From Candidatus Methanomethylophilus alvi Mx1201 (GTDB lineage: Archaea > Thermoplasmatota > Thermoplasmata > Methanomassiliicoccales > Methanomethylophilaceae): a DNA stretch of 64,000 bases. The stretch is taken from positions 556,692 to 620,691 of the forward strand of contig NC_020913.1 of NCBI RefSeq assembly GCF_000300255.2, in the 5' to 3' direction. The position numbers and the translations under genes are program-made. The first letter of the stretch is position 1; each line of letters begins with the position of its first letter. Below are positions 32,520 through 42,988 of this stretch, one piece after another. Under the pieces are notes generated by a model. It saw nothing but the letters and a program-made list of their open reading frames with translations. It was not told the DNA's origin and did no database searches.

Positions 32520-33124
32520 ACCGCTCCATTGTGATGGCCGTCATATCTGCGGCGGTCGCGGTCATGATGTTCGTTCCGGCCGCATATTCGGCCACTACAT
32601 CCACATCGGTGGAAAGCCAGGATAACGTCATAGGGATAATCCCGGTCCCCGTGGAGACTGTAATCGATGCCAACGGCGGATCCTCCGTCATATCGGGTAC
32701 CGGAGGGGACTATCACCTCGTCGAGAGCGAGGACGGCGGAGTATATGTGCAGAAGGACGAGAACGACCCGGACCACGAGGTCGGGTCGGGGAATTTCGAT
32801 GTCACATTGAAGATGCCGGCCAATTCCAGATTCTACATAAAGGTCGTATATGCTCCGGACTATGTGGGGATATTCTCCAACATATACATCACCGTGACGG
32901 CCGACGGCATAGAATATTCCGGATCCATAAGCGGGTCCTGGTCTTCGAAGACCTCCTACTTCTATCTCGGGGCCCTTTCCTCGGAAAGCACGTCCCTCTC
33001 CGAGACCAGCAGTCAGGATGTGGCGAAGAACAGCGTATTGTCCGGAAATGACGTGACCATCAAGCTCAACGGATACGATTCGGCCTTGGTTTCGATCACC
33101 GCGGAGATATTCCTGGTGGATTGA
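32516..33124 (+). CDS. Secreted beta-rich surface protein, paralog 5
   Basis: A 202-aa exported protein: signal segment IVMAVISAAVAVMMFVPA, then AYSATTSTSVESQDNVIGII. The mature domain is Ser/Gly/Val-rich with aromatic strands (SRFYIKVVYAPDYVGIFSNIYITV) and contains no cysteine. Translation is coupled to the preceding gene through an ATGA overlap, which suggests a two-subunit surface structure. The TasA-like pattern after the signal is weaker here than in the other four. Confidence 0.6.
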   Translation: MNRSIVMAVISAAVAVMMFVPAAYSATTSTSVESQDNVIGIIPVPVETVIDANGGSSVISGTGGDYHLVESEDGGVYVQKDENDPDHEVGSGNFDVTLKMPANSRFYIKVVYAPDYVGIFSNIYITVTADGIEYSGSISGSWSSKTSYFYLGALSSESTSLSETSSQDVAKNSVLSGNDVTIKLNGYDSALVSITAEIFLVD

Positions 33125-33255
33125 ATATATCCGTCATCGGATCCGTACGTCCTTATCAGGGTATTGTCACGGTCGATGCAGGGCGGTCCGTATTTCGGAT
33201 GTGGCACATCTGTGGGTCATTGCAGCAAGCGGGTTCCGGATCTCGATAATAGATA

Positions 33256-33332
33256 TGGAGCCACTTGAGGGAATCGAACCCCCGACCATCCGCTTACAAG
33301 GCGGGAGCGCTACCGGACTGCGCCAAAGTGGC
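33256..33332 (-). tRNA. tRNA-Thr (anticodon TGT)
   Basis: A full cloverleaf on the minus strand: acceptor GCCACTT / AAGTGGC, D-stem GCGC / GCGC, anticodon loop CTTGTAA, T-arm GGGGG-TTCGATT-CCCTC, discriminator T, and an encoded CCA. The top pair of the anticodon stem is a C-A mismatch. The U73 discriminator fits archaeal tRNA-Thr. Confidence 0.92.
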
Positions 33333-33465
33333 CTAGCACTCTCTATAGTGCCATTGCTTTTAATTTTTTGGCATGCCAGGGGCCTGAGGACGGTATGATA
33401 TTCCGGTCCGCAGACCTTGTTCCTGGCACATGGCGGCCGTGTTGGGAGAAGAGATAATCGGTTTA

Positions 33466-33490
33466 AGGGGAGGGGGCTTCCGCCCCTCCC
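33466..33490 (-). terminator. Terminator of gdhA
   Basis: GGGGAGGGGGC-TTCC-GCCCCTCCC forms a hairpin 9 bases after the gdhA stop, read on the minus strand. Confidence 0.6.
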
Positions 33491-33498
33491 GGGTGTTT

Positions 33499-35286
<1,788 letters not shown>

Positions 35287-36000
35287 ATGGCAAACGACGC
35301 TAAGAAAGTCATCCGCCTTGACTACAAGGCATACCTGGCAGACATGGACAAACTGTACGACACCACCGACGAGGCCGCAGCGAAGGACGCCGGCATCTAC
35401 AACGAGAAGGTCAAGTACGAGCCCATGTCCTACATCGTAGGATCCAAGAAGCTCTTCCCCGCCCTCGACAAGGCGATCGCCGACGCAAAGGTCGGAGAGG
35501 AGTTCACCGTCGAGGTCCCCTGCGAGGAGGGTGCCGGAGTCAGGAACCCCAAGCTCATCGAGACCCACTCCGTCAAGGACTTCTACAGACAGGAGATCAA
35601 CCCCTACCCCGGACTCACCGTCTCCCTCGGCAACAGGACCGGAACCGTCATGTCCGTCGGTGCCGGACGTGTCAAGGTGGACTTCAACAACCCCCTGGCC
35701 GGCCACGACCTCAAGTACGTCATGAAGGTCACCGAGGAGATCACCGAGAACGACAAGAAGGCGACCGCCATCGTCGAGGCCGACTTCGGCAACGCCGACG
35801 ACTTCAAGTTCGAGTTCCCCGGAGACAAGGTCGTCGTGACCCTCCCCGAGATCACCAAGTTCCACCAGGAGTGGCCCGTCGCAAGGTTCAGAGTCGTCTC
35901 CGACCTCCGCGAGGCCTTCGGTGTCGACACCGTCGAGTTCGTCGAGATCTGGTCCGCCGCCAAGAAAGACGAGACCAAGCCCGCCGACAAGAAGGAGTGA
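35287..36000 (+). CDS. SlyD-like FKBP peptidyl-prolyl isomerase
   Basis: A 237-aa cytoplasmic FKBP with no signal peptide. The core is split by an insert-in-flap chaperone domain, as in archaeal long-type FKBPs. VIRLDYKAYLADMDKLYDTT and YEPMSYIVGSKKLFPALDKAI form the first FKBP part, and VKVDFNNPLAGHDLKYVMKV closes it. A C-terminal extension of about 80 residues ends in a Lys/Glu tail. Strong C-ending codon bias indicates high expression. TTTAATATAAAT about 50-60 bases upstream is a clear TATA box. A perfect terminator follows. Confidence 0.92.
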   Translation: MANDAKKVIRLDYKAYLADMDKLYDTTDEAAAKDAGIYNEKVKYEPMSYIVGSKKLFPALDKAIADAKVGEEFTVEVPCEEGAGVRNPKLIETHSVKDFYRQEINPYPGLTVSLGNRTGTVMSVGAGRVKVDFNNPLAGHDLKYVMKVTEEITENDKKATAIVEADFGNADDFKFEFPGDKVVVTLPEITKFHQEWPVARFRVVSDLREAFGVDTVEFVEIWSAAKKDETKPADKKE

Positions 36001-36014
36001 AACCAAAAGGATAT

Positions 36015-36039
36015 AAAGCAGGAGTAAATCTCCTGCTTT
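36015..36039 (+). terminator. Terminator of the SlyD-like FKBP gene
   Basis: A perfect 10-base stem AAAGCAGGAG / CTCCTGCTTT with a 5-base TAAAT loop lies 15 bases after the stop. Confidence 0.75.
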
Positions 36040-36079
36040 GTCCGGTTTCGTCTGGACTCGAAAAACGACTTCCATTCAT

Positions 36080-36157
36080 GGGCAAGTGGCCTAACCTGGA
36101 TATGGCAACAGCCTCCTAAGCTGTAGGTTGGGGGTTCGAATCCCCTCTTGCCCGCCA
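36080..36157 (+). tRNA. tRNA-Arg (anticodon CCT)
   Basis: Cloverleaf with acceptor GGGCAAG / CTTGCCC, anticodon stem ACAGC / GCTGT around CTCCTAA (anticodon CCT, reading AGG), T-arm GGGGG-TTCGAAT-CCCCT, discriminator G and encoded CCA. Confidence 0.93.
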
Positions 36158-36236
36158 TGCACTTCACCTTCTCGCTTAGCAGTTTTTTTCGCTAGGTTAA
36201 TATTTCTTACATAGAAAGAAACGGGGTTATCTTCAG

Positions 36237-37550
36237 ATGGATGCTGCAGACTGTAAGCGGTTGGTCTACAAGTATAGATGGGCGATGTTCGCGATCCTCG
36301 CGGTCACCTACTTCTTCGTCTATTTCCACAGGATGTCCGTGAACGCGTTGGGAACCGACATGGTCGCCGACGTCGGCAGCGGGTCGAAGGAATATCTGAG
36401 CTCCATCTATTTCTGGACCTATGCCCTCATGCAGATCCCCAGCGGGATCCTGTCCGACCGTCTCGGTCCCCGGAAGGCATCGTCCATATTCCTGGCGATA
36501 GCGACGGCGGGTTCGTTCATAACGATGTTCGGGGAGAGTTTCCTCGCCCTTGCCGTGGGTAAGGTCCTCATCGCGGCCGGTATGGCCGTCGTATACATCC
36601 CCCTTATGAAGATAATCTCAGTATGGTTCGACAAGAAGGACTTCCCCCAGCTCAACGGCATCGTCATAGCCGTCGGGAACGTCGGCGCCCTCGCTGCCTC
36701 CGCCCCCCTCGTCTACCTCGCGGAGGCCATAGGGTGGAGGGACGTGTTCCTCCTCCTCGGCATCATAACCATGGTCCTCGCCCTTCTCTGCTTCGCCTTC
36801 GTCCGTGACCATCCCAAGAACATCGGTATGCCGGGGATCGAGGAGATCCGTGCGGAGGAGACGGGTGTCGAGGATACGGACCGCAGCGACGGCAAAGTGC
36901 CCGTCCTTTCCGGTCTCAAGACGGTATTCGGCAGCGGAAGGGTGTTCTGGACCATGGCCTTGGCATATTTCCTCGTATACGGCACCATAATGGTGTTCCA
37001 GGGGACGACGTCCATCATGTACTTCAAGAGTCATGTGTACGGATTCGCCCTCGCCGCCTGGTTCGTCACGATGATCGGAGTGGGGAAGATCGCCAGCACG
37101 ATACTCATCGGGCGTCTGGCGAGCAGAGGCCTCGTCCGCTCCAAGAAGAAGGTCATGGCCTTCGGGACATTCGTTTTCATGCTGGTGTGGGCCTTCATAT
37201 GGCTCCTCGCCGGCGATATAGACAATCAATACGTGTGGTTCGCCGTATGCGGCCTCTTCGGGTTCTTCGGAGGCTTCATGACGCTCTCGTTCTCCCAGGT
37301 GAAGGAGTGGTTCCCCATATCCATCTCCGGTACGGCCATCTCGTCGATGAACGTCTTCCTGTTCCTCGGGGCGAGCGTGGCCACCACTGTGGCGGGGATG
37401 ATCCTGCATAACGTGTACACCCTGGAGAACTACAGTACTCTGTGGGCCGTGATGTTCGCGGCCGCGGCCGCGGCGTTCGTCCTGGTCCTTCTTTCCAAGG
37501 AGAGGAAGGAAGGGGACGATATGATCATGCCTTCCGAGGAAGGCCGGTGA
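36237..37550 (+). CDS. MFS transporter (organophosphate/anion-symporter-like)
   Basis: A 437-aa permease with about 12 hydrophobic segments. The first is AMFAILAVTYFFVYFHRMSVN. The loop 2-3 signature is GILSDRLGPRKASS, and SVWFDKKDFPQLNGI in the middle loop resembles the sugar-phosphate and hexuronate branch of MFS. The C-terminus is charged. Substrate cannot be assigned. It begins directly after tRNA-Arg, with TTAATATTTCTTAC as a promoter element. It is not linked to a metabolic operon. Confidence 0.88.
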   Translation: MDAADCKRLVYKYRWAMFAILAVTYFFVYFHRMSVNALGTDMVADVGSGSKEYLSSIYFWTYALMQIPSGILSDRLGPRKASSIFLAIATAGSFITMFGESFLALAVGKVLIAAGMAVVYIPLMKIISVWFDKKDFPQLNGIVIAVGNVGALAASAPLVYLAEAIGWRDVFLLLGIITMVLALLCFAFVRDHPKNIGMPGIEEIRAEETGVEDTDRSDGKVPVLSGLKTVFGSGRVFWTMALAYFLVYGTIMVFQGTTSIMYFKSHVYGFALAAWFVTMIGVGKIASTILIGRLASRGLVRSKKKVMAFGTFVFMLVWAFIWLLAGDIDNQYVWFAVCGLFGFFGGFMTLSFSQVKEWFPISISGTAISSMNVFLFLGASVATTVAGMILHNVYTLENYSTLWAVMFAAAAAAFVLVLLSKERKEGDDMIMPSEEGR

Positions 37551-37823
37551 CGGGATGTCCGACATACGCCGTGTTTCCGTCTGGTATTCCACTGCCTTTT
37601 AAAAAAATAGTTAAGTTTAAATATAAATGGATGAGAAAACACATAAAACAATATATGTTTGATTTTTTAGTATTTATACTAAACCGATAGTTCGTAGTCT
37701 TTTTTAAATACTAACTATTTTGATATAATATTCGACAGTTGTCTCCATTCCGACTGTCCGGGGGGTCTCTTTCCACCCTGTTTCGGGACCCTCTGTTCCA
37801 TGAATGGACAAGGAGGAGTGCGT

Positions 37824-39314
37824 ATGTCAGATAGTGTTTCAGCCAGCGGAAGCTCTGCGGTTTCCGCCGCCCCTGCCGATACCGGTCTGGAGAGATCCAT
37901 CGACTGGAAGCAAGGGGTCATAATCGCGATGGGTGTGCCCATCCTCATCCTGCCTTCGCTTTATGATCTGGATGGGACCCTGTGGGCTCTGAGTATCGTC
38001 ATCTGGGTCGTATCCGTTCTCCAGGGATTCCTTCAGAACATGGCGATCGGAGAGATGGCGGCCAACTTCGGAGTGTCCGGTATCGGTGCGTGTGCACAAT
38101 ACGTCTTCACCGACGAGGAGAAGTACAAGGGCAAGAAGGTCAATTGGGGCAAGTTCATAGGTGCGTTCACGGCGTGGTCCTATTGGTTCACATGGACGCC
38201 TGTCATACCCATTTTCACTATCATGACCGGGGCCTACCTCCAAGACAGTAATTTCAGCGAATACTTAGGATTCTTAAGCGACGTCAATTCGACCCTGCTC
38301 AATCTCATACTGGGTCTCGTGATCTTCGGAACCATCATCTTCATCGGGTCCAGAGGTCTCAACGGAGGCGCCAGGGCCCAGATGGTCCTCGCCGGTATAA
38401 CCATCATCCCGCTGGTCATCGTGGTCGCCATCCCGTTCTTCAACGGGACCTTCAGTCTGGACAACATAACCGACGGATTCACCCCCGCTGGATGGACATG
38501 GAGCGGAAACGACATCTGCATGGTGTTCGGATGCCTCGCGGTCGCCCAGTGGAGCGCATGCGCATGGGAGTCCGCCGCCACATACGGTGCGGAATACAAG
38601 AACCCCGGAAGGGACCTGCCCAAGGCCCTCATCTCCTGCGGTCTGATCTGCCTGTTCATGTACTTCATCGTCTCGTTCTCCGTATACGGAACACTCGGAC
38701 ACACGGGTGTCGAGACGACTGGATATGCGACCCTCGCGCCTCTCTGCGTCAGCAACTTCGGTTCCATCGGAGCCCTCGTCGCCCTCATCCTGCTGGTGGC
38801 GGGAATGGTCATGCTGATCCAGACCGCGTTCCTCGGTTCCTCCAGGACCTTGTTCGCGATGAGCCAGAACGGGAACATGCCGAGGCTCCTGAGCAAGACC
38901 AACAAGAACGGTGCGCCCATCTACGCCATGCTGTTCCAGTTCGCGGTCGGAATGTGCCTCATCCCGCTGGGAACCCCCGGAATGATCCTCGCGGCATCCT
39001 CGTTCGGATTCTGCTTCGCTCTGGGTATGGCCATGGTCTGCTTCATCAAGACCCACAGGGACCCCAGGTTCAAGGACCAGCCCAGGGTATGGAGCGCACC
39101 GCGCGGATGGTACTACGTGGCCATCGCCCTCGCGATCTATCAGTTCTTCGTGCTGATCCCCTGCCTGGCATACTTCAGCATAGAGGCGTACGGACCCTCG
39201 TCCGTCGTGATAGGGGCGATCATCCTGTTGATCTACATCCCGCTGTGGTTCGTACTGCAGCGTTACGAGGCCAAGAACAACGACTCCTCCACACAATGCC
39301 GACGACGTCCCTGA
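37824..39314 (+). CDS. APC-family amino-acid permease
   Basis: A 496-aa transporter with about 12 membrane helices. The segment ILPSLYDLDGTLWALSIVIW and the repeated motif ANFGVSGIGACAQYVF fit the APC superfamily, and SSRTLFAMSQNGNMPRLLSKTNKNGAPIYAML is a hallmark segment of amino-acid permeases (loop 8-9). ATG 37824 was chosen because GGAGGAGT lies 7 bases upstream. An earlier ATG at 37800 would add eight residues. Substrate is unknown. The next operon starts 122 bases later. Confidence 0.9.
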   Translation: MSDSVSASGSSAVSAAPADTGLERSIDWKQGVIIAMGVPILILPSLYDLDGTLWALSIVIWVVSVLQGFLQNMAIGEMAANFGVSGIGACAQYVFTDEEKYKGKKVNWGKFIGAFTAWSYWFTWTPVIPIFTIMTGAYLQDSNFSEYLGFLSDVNSTLLNLILGLVIFGTIIFIGSRGLNGGARAQMVLAGITIIPLVIVVAIPFFNGTFSLDNITDGFTPAGWTWSGNDICMVFGCLAVAQWSACAWESAATYGAEYKNPGRDLPKALISCGLICLFMYFIVSFSVYGTLGHTGVETTGYATLAPLCVSNFGSIGALVALILLVAGMVMLIQTAFLGSSRTLFAMSQNGNMPRLLSKTNKNGAPIYAMLFQFAVGMCLIPLGTPGMILAASSFGFCFALGMAMVCFIKTHRDPRFKDQPRVWSAPRGWYYVAIALAIYQFFVLIPCLAYFSIEAYGPSSVVIGAIILLIYIPLWFVLQRYEAKNNDSSTQCRRRP

Positions 39315-39436
39315 TCGTCATAGGTCGCATCACAAACAGATTACCGGGACCCTGCCTCCCGGGAAACCTCTTTCCTTCGTTTTCCGTCCGTCTTCCTCCC
39401 CGCAGGGATTATCTATCCAACCGAGGATGTTCCATC

Positions 39437-40009
39437 GTGTTCCTAGTCGTAGATTGCAGGGATTCGTTCGTCTACAATCTTGTCGCATGCCTCGAGTCGG
39501 CAGGGGCGGACGTCACCGTCGTGAAGGAGGCGGACGGGGTGCCGTCCCGTCGTGATGTAGAGGCCCTCGTCCTGTCCCCGGGACCGGGCAGGCCCTCCCC
39601 CGACAGGGGTTCTTGGAAGACCTTCGAGAGATTCCGCGGGGAGGTACCCGTCCTGGGCGTGTGTCTGGGTCATCAGACGATCTGCGCCTCGTACGGTGCA
39701 TCGGTGGTCCGCAGGGGAGGACCCAGACACGGGAAGGTCACAGATATCCGTCATGACGGCAAAGGCATATTGGAGGGGGTCCCTGATCCGTTCCATGCCG
39801 TCAGATACAACTCCCTGTGTGCGGACCCGGATACGCTGGAACATCCCCTGGAGGTGGATGCGGTCGACGGATACGGCGACATAATGGCCGTCTCCGACCG
39901 TGAGATATCCGTATACGGGCTTCAGTTCCATCCCGAGTCGTTCCTGACCGAGCATGGGCAGGACATCGTGGGGAATTTCGTCAGGGAGGTGGAGCGTTGG
40001 AATGTCTGA
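39437..40009 (+). CDS. pabA: Aminodeoxychorismate synthase glutamine amidotransferase subunit
   Basis: A 190-aa class-I glutaminase supplying ammonia to PabB. The nucleophile Cys is in VLGVCLGHQTI, the oxyanion part LSPGPGRPS is present, and the His-Glu of the triad are in QFHPESFLTEHG. Start is GTG 39437 (VFLVVDCRDSFVYNL, the usual PabA/TrpG beginning). It overlaps pabB by 13 bases. The alternative name TrpG is less likely, because the partner carries the PabB signature and no other trp gene is nearby. Confidence 0.88.
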   Translation: MFLVVDCRDSFVYNLVACLESAGADVTVVKEADGVPSRRDVEALVLSPGPGRPSPDRGSWKTFERFRGEVPVLGVCLGHQTICASYGASVVRRGGPRHGKVTDIRHDGKGILEGVPDPFHAVRYNSLCADPDTLEHPLEVDAVDGYGDIMAVSDREISVYGLQFHPESFLTEHGQDIVGNFVREVERWNV

Positions 40010-41241
40010 AGTATGTACCGGCACTGTGGATCTATTCCTCGATGGACCGCAGGGATACCGTCTTTCTCGACTCTTCCATGGGCGGCGGGAGGTCGTATAT
40101 AGGCCTCATGCCCCACAGGGTGTTCCTTCCCGGGGAGTCCGATGCCGTCGAAGTCCTCGACGGGATGTCCGATGACGACGTCCTGATGGGATATCTGTCG
40201 TACGACTACGGTCTCTCCCTCCATGGGATATCTTCTATACATCCGAAGGCCCAGATCCCCGATTTCATCCTGGCGGACTTCGACGTGGTCATAGAGGAGG
40301 ATCCTGTCGGGAAGCGGCTTCATGTAACATGCCGTGGGCGCGTCATGCCCGTATGCGACGAGGAGAGGTTCGTCATGCGTCTCGTAGAGGGTGCGTCTCC
40401 TCCGGAGGACATCCCCGGTCACGGATACGATGTCGTCTCCGACATGTCCCGTTCCGATTTCGTCCGTTCGGTGGAGGAGGCGCGTTCCATGATGGCCGAG
40501 GGGGAGTTCTACGTCATCAACCTGTCGCGCAGCATCTCCGTCCGCTCCTCCTCCGATCCATTCGGGACGTTCCTCAGACTCAGACGCCTGAGCCCATCCC
40601 CCTTCGGCGCATATGCGGACCTCTGCGGGATCCAGATCGCCTCTTCGTCGATGGAGATGCTTCTGGACCACAGGGACGGTGTCGTCCGCACCCGCCCCAT
40701 AAAAGGTACGTCCCCCCGTACCGGCGATTCTAAGAAGGACAGGGACAGCCTGTCCGCACTCCTTTCCTCGGACAAGGACCGCAGCGAGCTGCTGATGGTG
40801 ACGGATATGGAACGCAACGACATGAACCGTTTCTGCGTCCCGGGGAGTGTGGATGTGGGATCGTTCTTCCGTCCGGAGGTCTACTCCACCCTGTACCACA
40901 CGGTCTCCGACGTCGTCGGCCGTGTAAGGGAAGGGGTGCGTACGGGGGAGATGGTCTCATGCATGTTCCCGGGCGGATCTGTCACCGGTGCCCCCAAGGA
41001 GGTATGCATGGAGACCATCGATTCCCTGGAGGCATGCAGGCGCGGGATCTATACGGGGTCGATGGGGATCTTCTCCGCGCATATGGCCGAGATGAGCATA
41101 ACCATACGTACCATGGTGCATTCGGGGGACACGTACACCATAGGCGTCGGCAGCGGGATAACATACGAATCCGATCCCGACGCGGAGTACGACGAGACGT
41201 CGCTGAAGGCGTTGGCCATGCTGAGGTCTCTGGAGGGGTGA
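39997..41241 (+). CDS. pabB: Aminodeoxychorismate synthase component I
   Basis: A 414-aa chorismate-utilising enzyme. The discriminating motif is RPIKGTSPR with K236. PabB has the Lys of PIKGT, whereas anthranilate synthase has PIAGT. Other conserved pieces are EFYVINLSRSI, VTDMERND and the C-terminal FPGGSVTGAPKEVCMETID. The N-terminal domain is shorter than in typical bacterial PabB. ATG 39997 lies inside the end of pabA with GGAGCG upstream. p-Aminobenzoate is a precursor of folate and of methanopterin. Confidence 0.9.
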   Translation: MECLKYVPALWIYSSMDRRDTVFLDSSMGGGRSYIGLMPHRVFLPGESDAVEVLDGMSDDDVLMGYLSYDYGLSLHGISSIHPKAQIPDFILADFDVVIEEDPVGKRLHVTCRGRVMPVCDEERFVMRLVEGASPPEDIPGHGYDVVSDMSRSDFVRSVEEARSMMAEGEFYVINLSRSISVRSSSDPFGTFLRLRRLSPSPFGAYADLCGIQIASSSMEMLLDHRDGVVRTRPIKGTSPRTGDSKKDRDSLSALLSSDKDRSELLMVTDMERNDMNRFCVPGSVDVGSFFRPEVYSTLYHTVSDVVGRVREGVRTGEMVSCMFPGGSVTGAPKEVCMETIDSLEACRRGIYTGSMGIFSAHMAEMSITIRTMVHSGDTYTIGVGSGITYESDPDAEYDETSLKALAMLRSLEG

Positions 41242-41966
41242 TGATGGAGCACGATGACGGTTTCTCTTTCGGCATAGGGGCGTTCGAGACCATGCTGGTA
41301 CATGACGGCAGATGCATCATGTTCGTCAGACATATGGACCGGCTCCGCGGAGCCTTGGAGTCTCTGGGGGTGGGAAACCGCGTGGACCCCCGCATGCTGG
41401 AAGACGAGGTCTCCGACGGGCACCTGGACGGCAGGGTCTTGAAGGTGGAGGTCTCGGAAAGGAACGTCGTGCTCTCGGACAGACCCGTCCCATATTCCGA
41501 TGGCGATTATGCCAGGGGGTTCAGGCTCCGTATCCCGGATGTCAGGAGGAACGAGTCCTCCCCTTTCACCTACATGAAGAGCCTCCAATACGGCGACAGT
41601 ATAATGGAGAAACGCAAGGCGAAGGCGGACGGTTTCGACGAGCCCCTGTTCCTGAACTGCAGAGGGGAGATATGCGAAGGGGCGACGACGAACATATTCT
41701 TCTCCAAGGGCGGGAGGCTGTACACCCCCGAAAAGGGATGCGGACTTCTTCCGGGGACGGTCAGATCCTACGTGATGGAGAAGTTCGGTGCGGAGGAGGG
41801 GGTGTTCTTCCCGGAGGATCTACGCGGTTTCGACGGATGTTTCGTCACCAACTCCGTCCTGGGCATAATGCCAGTGGCATCTATCGATGGTGTAGGGTTC
41901 CATGACAGGTCCTTGTGCGACGGCATCCGTAAGACGTATCTCCGGGATGTCGAGGACGGGTTGTGA
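41241..41966 (+). CDS. pabC: Aminodeoxychorismate lyase / class IV aminotransferase
   Basis: A 241-aa fold-type IV PLP enzyme. The PLP lysine is in YMKSLQYGD, and the downstream DGFDEPLFLNCRGEICEGATTNIFF is the class IV signature (E in place, followed by T-x-NIF). Its ATG overlaps the pabB stop, and GGAGG lies within the pabB end. The position after pabAB supports 4-amino-4-deoxychorismate lyase rather than a branched-chain or D-amino-acid transaminase. Confidence 0.87.
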   Translation: MMEHDDGFSFGIGAFETMLVHDGRCIMFVRHMDRLRGALESLGVGNRVDPRMLEDEVSDGHLDGRVLKVEVSERNVVLSDRPVPYSDGDYARGFRLRIPDVRRNESSPFTYMKSLQYGDSIMEKRKAKADGFDEPLFLNCRGEICEGATTNIFFSKGGRLYTPEKGCGLLPGTVRSYVMEKFGAEEGVFFPEDLRGFDGCFVTNSVLGIMPVASIDGVGFHDRSLCDGIRKTYLRDVEDGL

Positions 41967-42003
41967 TACGCCGTCCGACATCCGTCTTTCGATGTCTCCA
42001 CAC

Positions 42004-42017
42004 TTTGATATATCAAA
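42004..42017. repeat. Palindrome at the left edge of the AT-rich island
   Basis: TTTGATATATCAAA is a perfect 14-base palindrome 37 bases after the pabC stop, at the point where composition turns AT-rich. Confidence 0.6.
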
Positions 42018-42038
42018 ATTTATCATTTTTCAAGGCTT

Positions 42039-42077
42039 TGCACCTAAAGTAAGGTCTCTACCAATCTTTAGGTGCAG
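42039..42077. repeat. Inverted repeat, copy L, flanking the AT-rich island
   Basis: TGCACCTAAAG (42039-42049) pairs with CTTTAGGTGCA (42066-42076). The right arm plus the following G recurs in direct orientation at 43392-43403. Confidence 0.7.
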
Positions 42078-42155
42078 GCAAAACAACTTAGGTTCAAAAT
42101 ATATGGCTTAAGCTTATGTATTAAATACATGATGTTAAGTTGGGGATGAGCAGAT

Positions 42156-42449
42156 ATGCCGTGGACTGATTGCACAAGAACCAGTGTTTCCAAATCAGTG
42201 TTTACCACACTGATGGCTCTAATGGGTGTGAGCGTGCCGCCTATCTGTCTTGCTAGTATTTTACTCGACAAGGGTGTTGACGTTATAGCAGTTTCTGTAA
42301 TGGCAATACTGTTGATGTTGGTTATGCTAATCGTTTTTAGATTCATTCAAGACCGTTATGGCGAGAGGATGTATTGTTGTAACAACAACTGGTTCAAGAA
42401 GAAGTTGGCTAAGAAGGTCATCGCTCGCCAGAAGAGATACAATCTTTGA
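42156..42449 (+). CDS. Small two-helix membrane protein, 97 aa
   Basis: Unrecognised. Two hydrophobic helices (about residues 15-37 and 42-64) are followed by a basic cytoplasmic tail with CC and KKK. The gene is low-GC with A/T-ending codons, unlike the host. ATG 42156 lies after a TATTAAATAC promoter-like palindrome (ATGTATT-A-AATACAT). It overlaps the next frame by 4 bases, so the two genes form a module. Membrane-protein pairs of this type occur in defence or toxin modules, but nothing in the sequence shows that function. Confidence 0.65.
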   Translation: MPWTDCTRTSVSKSVFTTLMALMGVSVPPICLASILLDKGVDVIAVSVMAILLMLVMLIVFRFIQDRYGERMYCCNNNWFKKKLAKKVIARQKRYNL

Positions 42450-42988
42450 AGGGTTCATTTTTGATTAGTACTAATGATAGTGCTGAGTTGAATTTTAAAA
42501 AAGCAGAAGCCATAAGAGCCAGTCAATTTCACTTCTGGATAATTATTTTGAATGGAATTATTATTGCATACATTCCGTTAATGTTTAACGCTACTTTCAG
42601 AGAAGTAGTGTCGATGTATAAGATGTGGATTATTGCACCCATGATTTTTGCTATATCCACTATCATAATCCTAGCCAACTTATTCTACAAACTTAAGTAT
42701 AATGAATGTAGAACAAAATATGTAATGTTCTACTCAATAGATTACTTGAAACAATATTGTAGCAATAATAAATTACCAATTAATGAGATTTCTGAAGATG
42801 ATTTGCCCGAGATTGTGCAAATGATTTATGAGAATACATCGTTCGATGAAAGAGAAATTTCAGACGGAATATACACATATTGTTTTGAAATTCTTAATGT
42901 TCATCCAAAATGGATTGATAAGGAACTTGAAGAATTGAAAAATAAAAAAGAGGTTTCAAACATAAACCTGAATAATTTTAGTGGATAG
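42446..42988 (+). CDS. Two-helix membrane protein with cytoplasmic domain, up to 180 aa
   Basis: Unrecognised. Two hydrophobic helices (FWIIILNGIIIAYIPLMF and WIIAPMIFAISTIIILANLF) precede a soluble, acidic C-terminal domain of about 100 residues. The start is uncertain: TTG 42446 overlaps the upstream stop, and TTG 42461 has AAGGG upstream. The two-helix plus cytosolic layout resembles SMODS-associated or Pycsar/CBASS-type effector proteins, but homology is not shown. It is the only gene in the window ending in TAG, directly followed by TAA. Confidence 0.6.
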   Translation: MKGSFLISTNDSAELNFKKAEAIRASQFHFWIIILNGIIIAYIPLMFNATFREVVSMYKMWIIAPMIFAISTIIILANLFYKLKYNECRTKYVMFYSIDYLKQYCSNNKLPINEISEDDLPEIVQMIYENTSFDEREISDGIYTYCFEILNVHPKWIDKELEELKNKKEVSNINLNNFSG

